Source: Acidobacteriota bacterium
GTDB taxonomy: Bacteria > Acidobacteriota > Thermoanaerobaculia > Multivoradales > J023
Reading direction: 5' to 3'
DNA: 64,000 bases
Assembly (NCBI GenBank): GCA_029263315.1
Contig: JAJCXR010000054.1
Location: 434,001-498,000, forward strand
Positions within the stretch are counted from its first letter, which is position 1. Each line of letters begins with the position of its first letter. Positions 44,400 through 54,525 of the stretch are shown in pieces. Position numbers and translations under genes: made by a program. The notes below the pieces were generated by a model, which worked only from the letters and a program-made list of their open reading frames with translations, was not told the origin of the DNA and made no database searches.

Positions 44400-46421
44400 T
44401 CAATCCTCGCTGATCACCGGCGTGGGAAAGTAGTCGTCGCTCAAACCCGTTACCATCTGGCCCGGTGTGACGAAGTGGGGCTCGGTTTCCCACTCCTTCA
44501 ACGGCTCGCCATATCCAAGGCAGCTCCACAGGTGATTGGAGAAATCCGGCATCAACGGCTGCGTGATCATGGCCAGGCAGCGGGCCGCCGCAAGCTCCAA
44601 GGCCAGGGAGGTGCGCAACTCGTTGTGGGCCGTCGGTGAGCTGGCCCAGGCGCTCTCCGATTTTCCGAATTCATTGCCGGCGTGCACCAACTGGCAGGCG
44701 GTCCGGGCCGCCCGTTGGGGCGAAAAGCCTTCGAGGGAGTAGGCTTCGGTGGCATCGTCGAGGAAGCCCTTGAGCCGTTTGAGGAAGGACAGATGGGGAG
44801 CTGTCCAGGCCCCGGCCTCAGGAATCTTGCCCCCGTAGAGGGTATCCATGCGCTGTTGTAGGCTGCTCAGCCAGCCTTGCCACTTGCCGATCAGCTCCTC
44901 CTCGACGAACTGGGCAAACGCCTCGCGGGTGTAGTTGGTCTGCTCGCTCTCGGGACAAGTGTAAGCGCCGTAACAACGCACCGTATCCGGTGAATTCATT
45001 GCCAGAATGTCGCGGGCCCACACCGCATGATCGCGGCTGGTGGAGAACTTCTGATTGTCTAGGCGGTAGAGCTGGTTGGAGAGAAAGGCCCCAGGCGGAT
45101 TGGCATTGGCATCGAAGGCTTTGAGCACGGCGGGAAACCACACACCGTGGTTCCAGCAGTTGTCGAAGCCAAAAACCTCGACGACCCGAGCCTCATCGGA
45201 GCACCAAAAGGCCCGCCAACCCCCCTCGATGCCCTCCTGCTGTGCCAGCTCTTCGGTACCCACCAAATAGCCGAAGGCCATCTCGAACCAGGCGGAAACG
45301 ATCTGTCCTTCGAAACCTTCCATCGGCACCGGAATACCCCAGTCGCAGAGGTGGCTGACGCAGATATCCGGCAGCTCATCGCCCATCAAACGGGTGATCA
45401 GAGCCCGGTGCTGATTCGACATGATGGTCTTGCGGTGGTACTCCTCCAACATCTCACGGTGCGGCTCCAGGGGGAAAAACAACCGCCGTACGTTGCGTTC
45501 CACCGGGGTGCTCTTGCAATGGGCGCACTTTGCATCCTTCACGTCGACGGTCTGGTTGGGCAGGCCGCATTCTTCACAGGAATGGCCACAACACTCGGCA
45601 TCGCAATGCGGACATTTACCACGCACCAAGGCTTCGAAGAGGTAGATGTCACAGGACTCGCACCACAGGGCCGGCGCATCCTTGGCGACCAAATGACCGT
45701 CGGCGTAGAGCTTGGAAACGGCGTTGTCGAGCATTTGCCGGTTCAGACCGGTTGCATTGGGATGGAAGAAATAGTGGCAGTCGATCCGCGACATCTGCAA
45801 CGTCTCGTCGATCTTGTGGGCGAAGTGGTCGGCCGTTTGCTGCGGCGTTTCACCGCGGGCCTCGGCCATCGTCGCCGTCCACACCTGATTGTCGTCGCTA
45901 CCCATCACCATGTAGGCCGGGTCGCCCATCATCCGACGATGACGGATGTACATGTCGGCCGACAAAAACGGACCCGAAAAGTGGCCCAAGTGCACGTCGC
46001 CGTTCGGATTGGGCGGCGTCGGATAGGCCAGGGTGAGCACCCCCTTGGGGGCCGCTGCTTCTTCTTCGTCGTCCTCCGCCAACAACAGCTTGATGTCTTC
46101 CCAGTAGACATTCATGAAGAGCAGTTGCTCAGTCTCCGACGCGTTGGCCAGGGTATGGTCGGTCAGCGGCTTCATGAAGATGACGTCGCCGACATCGACG
46201 GGCTCGGTTTCGTCATCGACGGTCATGATGCCCGTGCCACGTACGACGATGAACGCTTCACCCTCGTGATGTCGATGCAGTTGGCTGGCCCCACCCGGCT
46301 CGATGAGACTCCAATAGGCATTAAACGGTGTGTCGCCGCTCTCAGGGGACGGGAAGATGCGGGTGCACGTCACTCCGTACGAGGGCTGAAACGTTGACGG
46401 ATCGAGCTTACGGATGTGCAT
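44400..46421 (-). CDS. cupin domain fused to a methionyl-tRNA-synthetase-like enzyme
   Basis: A 673-residue fusion; AGGAGA precedes the ATG. Residues 1-~115 are a cupin: HRHHEGE gives His49, His51 and Glu55, and GDVIFMKPLTDH gives His89, so a metal site is complete. After an acidic linker, residues ~125-673 are a class I synthetase closest to MetRS: HIGH-type HLGH at 144-147, GSDDN, zinc-knuckle cysteines (CESCDIY, CPHCD, CGHSCEECG), KMSKS-type KFSTS at 458-462, and a helical C-terminal part (CLAMITQPLMP) like the MetRS anticodon domain. It could charge tRNA or activate an amino acid or small molecule for another use. Canonical GlnRS is elsewhere in the window; a normal metG is not seen here. 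Confidence 0.88.
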   Translation of the reverse strand: MHIRKLDPSTFQPSYGVTCTRIFPSPESGDTPFNAYWSLIEPGGASQLHRHHEGEAFIVVRGTGIMTVDDETEPVDVGDVIFMKPLTDHTLANASETEQLLFMNVYWEDIKLLLAEDDEEEAAAPKGVLTLAYPTPPNPNGDVHLGHFSGPFLSADMYIRHRRMMGDPAYMVMGSDDNQVWTATMAEARGETPQQTADHFAHKIDETLQMSRIDCHYFFHPNATGLNRQMLDNAVSKLYADGHLVAKDAPALWCESCDIYLFEALVRGKCPHCDAECCGHSCEECGLPNQTVDVKDAKCAHCKSTPVERNVRRLFFPLEPHREMLEEYHRKTIMSNQHRALITRLMGDELPDICVSHLCDWGIPVPMEGFEGQIVSAWFEMAFGYLVGTEELAQQEGIEGGWRAFWCSDEARVVEVFGFDNCWNHGVWFPAVLKAFDANANPPGAFLSNQLYRLDNQKFSTSRDHAVWARDILAMNSPDTVRCYGAYTCPESEQTNYTREAFAQFVEEELIGKWQGWLSSLQQRMDTLYGGKIPEAGAWTAPHLSFLKRLKGFLDDATEAYSLEGFSPQRAARTACQLVHAGNEFGKSESAWASSPTAHNELRTSLALELAAARCLAMITQPLMPDFSNHLWSCLGYGEPLKEWETEPHFVTPGQMVTGLSDDYFPTPVISED

Positions 46422-46819
46422 TGCTGAGGTCTCCTGGACATAGGTCGGTCATGTGCCGACAATCAAACTGAAGTGGAGCTTGGGAGCGAAGGCCTACGAC
46501 CTTCGATTTGCCGTCGATTCCCTGGCTATCCACCCTATTCGCCGGCCCGGCATGGATCTCTAGCCTACGTTTGCGACGGCTGAGTATTCGGCCTGCCGGA
46601 GATCGTATGGTGGATGCTCCAGATACTATGCCCCCAATCGGTCCCTGTCAAAGCCGCCGGCACCTCCCTAGGGAGTCGGATCACCCTCTAGCACCGTGGC
46701 GGCAACCGGCTTCGTCGGCTACAACTGATAGAATCCTTCGCCAGATCCGGCCAGCCATCCAGGCGAACATTCTTTCGAGCAGGTACCCACCCCTGGCCAG
46801 AGGATCGACGGTTACTCCT
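46422..46819. other. divergent region between the cupin-synthetase and MFS genes
   Basis: About 400 bp without a supported gene. A weak dyad, GTCGG / CCGAC at 46444-46460, lies close to the cupin-synthetase start and could be an operator. The MFS frame is open for 104 codons here, but its predicted product is rich in Arg, Pro and Ser and unlike a transporter N terminus, so I do not take it as coding. Confidence 0.5.
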
Positions 46820-48037
46820 ATGCGATTCAGACTCTCTCTTTTCTGGCTGCTCTACATGATGGGCCTGGGTCTCTTCTTCCCTTACTACGGCCTTTACTTG
46901 CAGCAAGATCGCCAACTCAGCGGCACCCAAGTGGGGCTGGTCTTGGCCATGTTGCCCTTGGTCGGTTTGGTGGCTCAGCCCCTGTGGGGACATTGGGCGG
47001 ACCGCTCCGGATCCCGTCGTCAAACCTTGACGGTGGTCACCATCGGCATGGGGCTCAGTTGCCTGCTGTTGGGCAATTTCGAAAGCTTCCATGGCTTGAT
47101 GCTGGCCACCGCCGGCCTGGCCATCTTCTCCACCGTCGTGCTGTCCATGTCGACCGCCGTGTCCCTGGCCGCCATGGCGGAAGAAGGGCCCCACGCCTTT
47201 GGTTTGGTGCGCATGTGGGGCACCGTCGGATTTCTCATTTCGGTGCTGCTCTTTCCGCATTTTCTCAACGCCTGGGGAAACAACGACGATCTGCCCTGGC
47301 AGAGCCTGGGGTGGATTTTCCCCCTCACCTTCTGCTGCGCCATGTGTGCATCGGTGGCGGCATCCCGGCTTCCGGATCGTCACGCCCTGACCTTGCGCTC
47401 CCATCCCGGGGACATCGCTCGCCTGTTGCGCCATCCGCCGGCCAAAAGATTGCTGGCCATCGTTTTCCTGGCCCACATCTGCCTGCAAGGTCCCATCTAC
47501 CTCTTCCCCCTGTACATCACAGACCGCGGCGGGGGAGCCGCCGACGTGGGTCGCATGTGGGTTTTCATGCTCCTTCTGGAGATTCCCCTCATCGCCCTCT
47601 CAGGTCGCACCCTGAAACGCCTCGGGGCCCGTGGGCTCGTATCTATTGGGCTCCTGGCCGAGGGTATTCGCTGGACAACTTGTGCCTTGACCGACGACCT
47701 GCTCGTCGTCCAAATGGTGCAATTGATGCACGGCATCGGTGTCGCCGGAGTGCTCATCGGTGCCCCCCTCTACCTGGAGCAAGTGGTGCCCGAGCGCCTG
47801 CGGTCCACCGGTCAGGCGCTGATCGCCGCCGCCGGTTTCGGAGCCGGATCGATCGTCTCGATCTCCGTTGGCGGATGGCTCTTCGACCATGTAGACGCCA
47901 GCGCCCCCTACCGCTTGGCCGGTGCCGGTGCGTTGCTGCTGGCCCTGTTGCTCCACTTCGTGCTGCCGGCCCCCTATCGCCCCGTAGCGGACGGCCAAGC
48001 CCTGGCTGTGTCCTCCGAGGTGGGCTCACCGCCATAG
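46820..48037 (+). CDS. MFS transporter (MFS_1-like)
   Basis: A 405-residue transporter with 12 predicted membrane helices. ATG 46820 starts directly at the first helix (LSLFWLLYMMGLGLFFPYYGLYL). The loop 2-3 motif GHWADRSGSRRQTL is the MFS signature. The second half begins with KRLLAIVFLAHICLQG. It is nearest to the MFS_1-like group that includes nucleoside and sugar symporters and some drug exporters. No strong ribosome site was seen. It is 81 bp upstream of the P450 gene, so the two are probably co-transcribed. Confidence 0.88.
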   Translation: MRFRLSLFWLLYMMGLGLFFPYYGLYLQQDRQLSGTQVGLVLAMLPLVGLVAQPLWGHWADRSGSRRQTLTVVTIGMGLSCLLLGNFESFHGLMLATAGLAIFSTVVLSMSTAVSLAAMAEEGPHAFGLVRMWGTVGFLISVLLFPHFLNAWGNNDDLPWQSLGWIFPLTFCCAMCASVAASRLPDRHALTLRSHPGDIARLLRHPPAKRLLAIVFLAHICLQGPIYLFPLYITDRGGGAADVGRMWVFMLLLEIPLIALSGRTLKRLGARGLVSIGLLAEGIRWTTCALTDDLLVVQMVQLMHGIGVAGVLIGAPLYLEQVVPERLRSTGQALIAAAGFGAGSIVSISVGGWLFDHVDASAPYRLAGAGALLLALLLHFVLPAPYRPVADGQALAVSSEVGSPP

Positions 48038-48118
48038 TCACCCCTTGGCAGTTGTGGCATGATCAGGTTTCGAGGTCGATCAGAACTTTCTACAAGGCGC
48101 CCACAACAAGGAAACCCG

Positions 48119-49495
48119 ATGGTGCTCTCTTCGCCCCCACGCCCCAAGTTTTCGGTTCTCTCACAAACACGTCGTTTCTTTGAGGAACCGTTTGACCTAT
48201 TGTCCGAGGTGAGGCAAAACCTCGGTGACATCTTCTCGCTGCACATCTTGGGCTTGGGACGTTGCGTCGTCTTCTGCAGACCGGATCACCTGGCGGAGAT
48301 CTACAAGTTGGAATCCGAGGCCCTGGCTCCCGGGGCGATCCGCTACAAGCTCTTCGCCTCCATCGTCGGTGATCAGATAAGCCTGGGCATGGACGGCGAC
48401 CGCTACAAGCGGCGACGGCGCCAGTTGACACCTTTTTTTGGCCATCGCCAGATGATGCAGCATACGGACAACATCCGCCTCTTGACCGAAGCTACCTTGC
48501 AAGGCTGGTCGGTAGGCCAAACCGTTCAACTGCAAGCGGAGCTGGATCGCCTCGCCCTGCGAGTTATCAGCCGAATCCTCTTCGGCGATACCGAGGCGAG
48601 CATCGCGGAAGATCTGGTACGGCGGGCAGGCGCGTTCCTAAAAGCCATAAAGTCACCCTTTGTGCAAACCCCGTTCCTACGCTTGCCCTTGGGCTCCCTG
48701 ACCCCGTGGGGACACTACACCGCCTGCCGCAGGCAACTCTTCGAGGCCCTGCGACAGGAAATTCGGCGACGGGGCGGCGAAGACGGAGGAGGCGTCCATG
48801 GCGATCGAAACGGCGACGATCTCCTGGCAAAGCTCACCCGCAGCTCCTTGGAGGACGATCCTGCACAGCAGCTGGAAGCCATCGTGCAGGAGATGGCTGG
48901 CCTGCTCATCGGGGGCTCCGAAACCACCTCCAAGGCCATAGGCTGGACATTTCTCGGGCTCGCCAAAAATCCAACGGTTCAAAATCGGCTACGACAGGAG
49001 ATCGTCGAGGTGCTGGGACGGAGCCCCTTACGACAAGAGGATATAGCCCGAATGCCGTATTTGGATGCGGTGGTCAAAGAGGGTCTGCGCTGGCAACCGG
49101 TGGCACCCCTGGTGGGTTTTCGGCGGGTTGAGCGCCCCATCGAGATCGCCGGCTTCCACATCCCGGCGGGCCACATTGTCGCCCAAGCTACCAAGGAGAC
49201 GAGCCGCCATGAAGCATTCGCACAGCCGGAAACCTTCGACCCGGACAACCACTTCCTGAAGCAGAAGAATCCCCTCAACCGATGGTTACCCTTCGGTGGT
49301 GGACAGCGTGTGTGCATCGGTATGGCGTTGGCACAGCTCGAAATGGCCGTGGTATTGGCCACCGTGCTGCAACACTGCCGGCTGGAGATCTCCGACCAAA
49401 GCACCCGTCCTCAACAATCGGGCATCGCTTTTCAGCCGACCGGCGGCCTACCGGCTAGGATCAGCGCCCTGACCCTAGGAGCCCATCGAGGGTGA
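48119..49495 (+). CDS. cytochrome P450
   Basis: A 458-residue soluble P450 mono-oxygenase without membrane anchor. The I-helix oxygen site is GLLIGGSETTSKA, the K-helix ExxR is in VVKEGLRWQP, and the haem loop is FGGGQRVCIG with ligand Cys399. ATG 48119 has AAGGA at seven bases and gives an ordinary proline-rich N terminus. It resembles bacterial CYP enzymes of fatty acid and natural-product oxidation. Electron donors are not encoded nearby. The 3' end overlaps the convergent GGDEF gene by 21 bp. Confidence 0.94.
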   Translation: MVLSSPPRPKFSVLSQTRRFFEEPFDLLSEVRQNLGDIFSLHILGLGRCVVFCRPDHLAEIYKLESEALAPGAIRYKLFASIVGDQISLGMDGDRYKRRRRQLTPFFGHRQMMQHTDNIRLLTEATLQGWSVGQTVQLQAELDRLALRVISRILFGDTEASIAEDLVRRAGAFLKAIKSPFVQTPFLRLPLGSLTPWGHYTACRRQLFEALRQEIRRRGGEDGGGVHGDRNGDDLLAKLTRSSLEDDPAQQLEAIVQEMAGLLIGGSETTSKAIGWTFLGLAKNPTVQNRLRQEIVEVLGRSPLRQEDIARMPYLDAVVKEGLRWQPVAPLVGFRRVERPIEIAGFHIPAGHIVAQATKETSRHEAFAQPETFDPDNHFLKQKNPLNRWLPFGGGQRVCIGMALAQLEMAVVLATVLQHCRLEISDQSTRPQQSGIAFQPTGGLPARISALTLGAHRG

Positions 49496-50398
49496 TCTGT
49501 CGGTCGCCGGACGCTGCGCTCGTTTGCGACGTTTTTCTTCATACATCGCCATATCCGCCAGCTTGATCATCTCGTCCAAGGTGCAGGGGTCTGCGGGGTC
49601 GAAGGAGGCGGCTCCGTAGCTGAGCGACAGCTCATAAACGACCTCTTTCTGGTCGTTGAACCGGGCCACCCCTTCCCCGAGGCGCCTCGCAGCGTCGGCA
49701 AACGTCTGCTCGCCGCCTTCGATCAGCAAGACGACAAACTCGTCGCCCCCCAGCCGAGCCACGATATCGCTATCGCGAAAGCTATCCCGTAGCAAGTCGG
49801 CGGTGGCTACCAAGGCCTGGGAGCCGACATCGTGACCATGCTGGTCATTGATGTCCTTCAGTCCGTCCATATCCAGAAAGATCAGCAACAACCTCTGCTT
49901 TTGCCGCAAGGCCAGCTTGATCTGCTGCTCCGCCAGGGTCATGAAACCCCGCCGATTATAGAGATGTGTCAAGTCGTCTTCGAGGGTCAGGCTACGCAGC
50001 GTCTCCTTCAGATGGTGTCGCTCGATCGCGTAGCGGATGGCCCGCACCAACAGCTGCCCCCCTACTTTGCCCTTGAAGAGATAGTCCTGCGCCCCATCCT
50101 TGACCGCCCGCAGGGCAGTCGTCTCGTCCTCGTGGCCGCTGAGCACCAAGACGGGGATATCGGGGTAGTGCACATGCACGGCATGGAAGGTCTCGAGCCC
50201 GAAGCTATCCGGCAAGTCGAGGTCGAGTAGAAGGATCTCAGTGTTGCCCGTCGCCAGGCACTCGAGGCCGTCCTCGAGACGCCGCACATGCTCGAGCTTG
50301 AACTCGTCGCCACCTTCGACCCGCAACATGTGACGCAGGATGTAGGCATCGCCGGGGTCATCTTCCACCAGCAGTACCCGCGTCGCTGCTTGGCTCAT
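49475..50398 (-). CDS. response regulator with diguanylate cyclase (GGDEF) output
   Basis: A 307-residue protein. The receiver has Asp13, Asp14 and the phosphorylated Asp59 (LLLDLDLPDS), with SGHED and YLFKGKVGG. The GGDEF domain shows LTHLYNRRGFM and the intact active site RLGGDEFVVL. RDSD five residues before it fits the inhibitory c-di-GMP site (RxxD). It should make c-di-GMP when phosphorylated, like PleD/WspR. GGAAGG lies before the ATG. No kinase is adjacent. Confidence 0.94.
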   Translation of the reverse strand: MSQAATRVLLVEDDPGDAYILRHMLRVEGGDEFKLEHVRRLEDGLECLATGNTEILLLDLDLPDSFGLETFHAVHVHYPDIPVLVLSGHEDETTALRAVKDGAQDYLFKGKVGGQLLVRAIRYAIERHHLKETLRSLTLEDDLTHLYNRRGFMTLAEQQIKLALRQKQRLLLIFLDMDGLKDINDQHGHDVGSQALVATADLLRDSFRDSDIVARLGGDEFVVLLIEGGEQTFADAARRLGEGVARFNDQKEVVYELSLSYGAASFDPADPCTLDEMIKLADMAMYEEKRRKRAQRPATDRSPSMGS

Positions 50399-50554
50399 AG
50401 AGCGCCTTCCGCAAAGATTGGTTCACGACCGCATCGGTCCGTTGATCAAGCCGGTCTGATCACAGATCCGCCACCACAGTGACAGAGCTCAAACAAAGGA
50501 GCGCCACCACTCGCCCCCATGTTTCACTCCGCTAGCCCTGATCCTCTCCTCTGT

Positions 50555-50572
50555 TAGGCAACATTGTGCCTA
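50555..50572 (-). terminator. weak hairpin after glnS
   Basis: A six-bp stem TAGGCA / TGCCTA with a six-base loop, 15 bp after the glnS stop. There is no T run. It could end glnS transcription with help from Rho. Confidence 0.3.
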
Positions 50573-50586
50573 CATCGACCACAAAA

Positions 50587-52977
<2,391 letters not shown>

Positions 52978-53110
52978 TGCAGGCTCACCTGAACTTGTTG
53001 CGGCCGGACATACCAGCCCCCTGAATGGACAGTGACCCACACTTGGCGGGCCACCTGAGTCGAGGACGAGAGACTAACGAAAAGCCCTGGGCTTTACCAC
53101 CTCGCCAGAC

Positions 53111-53138
53111 TCGCCGACGGGTCCTCGCCGACGGGTCC
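53111..53138. repeat. 14-bp tandem duplication downstream of a small gene
   Basis: Two exact head-to-tail copies of TCGCCGACGGGTCC at 53111 and 53125, in the spacer between the glnS start and the 3' end of the gene at 53150. Same unit length as the repeats at 18218, 30826 and 60441. Confidence 0.85.
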
Positions 53139-53149
53139 TCAGCAACGGT

Positions 53150-53641
53150 TCACTCGGCGACGGATAGGCGAACGCACTCGGCGCCGCCACCGATGAGCAA
53201 CATCAGATCGTTGCCCACCATCTCCCGCATCTCCAGGCAAGCACCTTCCATCTCGGTTCGTTCGAGCCCGCTATACAGTAGGCGGAAATCCTGTTGCTTC
53301 ATGAGCCCGCCCTTTTCGTAGCTCAGATAGGGCGTATTCAGGGTCTCGCCGTCGAAGGCTCGGCGCAGCTCCGGCGTCAAACCCAAGCCGCACTTAAAGT
53401 GGGTGACGCGGCACTCCCGACCACAGCTGAGCTTGATGCTCTTGCCCACGTCCGTGACCATTTCATTCTGGCAAGGGGTCCCCGGCGGAAGTTTCTCCGC
53501 CAAGGTCAATCCCAAACGACGACCTTGATCGGTCTCGAAACTGAGCTCCATCACGTTGTATTCCGGCGTCTCGGCCTCATCCCCGAGATAGAAAAAATAG
53601 AGAACTGCCAACACCACCAGAACGATCCAGCCCCATTTCAT
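53150..53641 (-). CDS. small membrane-anchored protein of unknown function
   Basis: A 163-residue protein. ATG 53641 has GGAG six bases upstream and is followed at once by a membrane anchor (WIVLVVLAVLYFFYLG). The rest would be periplasmic, with five cysteines that could form disulfides (TPCQNEM, LSCGRECRVTHFKCG, EGACLEM). I recognise no family. It lies about 170 bp before the glnS start on the same strand. Confidence 0.75.
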   Translation of the reverse strand: MKWGWIVLVVLAVLYFFYLGDEAETPEYNVMELSFETDQGRRLGLTLAEKLPPGTPCQNEMVTDVGKSIKLSCGRECRVTHFKCGLGLTPELRRAFDGETLNTPYLSYEKGGLMKQQDFRLLYSGLERTEMEGACLEMREMVGNDLMLLIGGGAECVRLSVAE

Positions 53642-54525
53642 GATCTCCACCCTCGCTTTCCAACGGTCCACCAAGTTTCGGAAAGAAACCTGCCTCTACT
53701 CTCGGCATCCTGACCCGGGATCAAGCCGGCCAGATCGGCTCAGAGCCGGGGCCAATCCACGGAATCGCGTTAAATCACTGGCGCAAGTGTGTCGCCAGCA
53801 GACTAACGGCCGCCGTCTGAAGCGTCAACTGTATCGGCGGCCGCCGTGGCGACGGCCGGGGTATCGACGGCCGCCGTATCGACGGCCGCCGTGGCGACGG
53901 CCGCCGTGGCGACGGCCGGGGTGGCGACGGCCGGGGTCGATCCGTAGCAGTATCCACTGGCGTTTTTCTCTTTGACGTAATACGGGTCGTAAGACACAGC
54001 GACTATTCTGGTTGTGTTGCGAAAGGCTGACACCGTCGTCGAGGGAGGATCTCGAGGACATGCTTCCGGTCTAGGGAACTGGCAGCGAAACCGGCGGGTG
54101 AAACCCGCTTCGATGACACCAGCCGGCCTTGCAAACATGTGAAGTTGAAGGAGGTGATGAGGCGATCAGCCGCAGGCGCCATGCCCCGGAAAGAGAACCG
54201 CGAGACAAGAGTGATGGCTCACCGGCACCGGCCGGGCCCACAGGCCCGAAACCAGGTGACCTGGCGAGACAGGCATACCGGAGATTCCAGAAGCGCCATG
54301 GGCGCTTCTCTACCATGACATCGGGGCCGCTCTTTGCAGTCGAGCCCTACGCAGACAAGACCTTCCGAGCAGTCTCTCGGAAGGCACACCATCGCGGTTT
54401 CAACGTTCACGGAGGCATGGCAGCCACAACCTACCTGGATCCCATCCGAGCAAGCGATGCGGGGTGGGAGCCCTTCGGCCGGGCGCGGCCTCCGCAACCT
54501 GGCCATCCCTTCGAAAAACTATCCC
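53642..54525. other. gene-poor region with minisatellite and hairpins
   Basis: Almost 900 bp without a gene I can support. It contains the 15-bp minisatellite at 53836, a perfect nine-bp hairpin AGAAGCGCC-ATG-GGCGCTTCT at 54289-54309, and another nine-bp hairpin CCTTCCGAG / CTCGGAAGG at 54361-54384. An open frame on the minus strand (54138-53803, 111 codons) reads YDPYYVKEKNASGYCYGS before the repeats and then pentapeptides of the type TPAVA. It could be a small or decayed gene, at low confidence. Confidence 0.6.
53836..53940. repeat. 15-bp minisatellite, seven units
   Basis: Seven consecutive 15-bp units of the type GACGGCCGCCGTGGC, varying at two fixed places (GCC or GGG; GGC or ATC). A unit of five codons keeps the frame open on both strands, giving RRPPW/Y-type repeats forward and TPAVA-type repeats in reverse. 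There are no unique spacers, so it is not CRISPR. Confidence 0.92.

Noticed and set aside
45147-46397. 416-codon open frame on the plus strand
   Set aside because: Antisense to the cupin-synthetase gene, whose motifs are clear.
46508-46819. N-terminal extension of the MFS transporter
   Set aside because: The extra 104 residues are Arg/Pro-rich and unlike any transporter lead; the membrane part starts at 46820.
53836-53940. CRISPR array
   Set aside because: Units are contiguous 15-bp repeats with no spacers, and no cas genes are near.
53640-53975. 111-codon plus-strand frame with RRPPW repeats
   Set aside because: It is mostly the minisatellite and starts antisense to the start of another gene; no ribosome site.
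54100-54330. group II intron or other ribozyme remnant
   Set aside because: Hairpins are present, but no domain V or maturase motif could be found.
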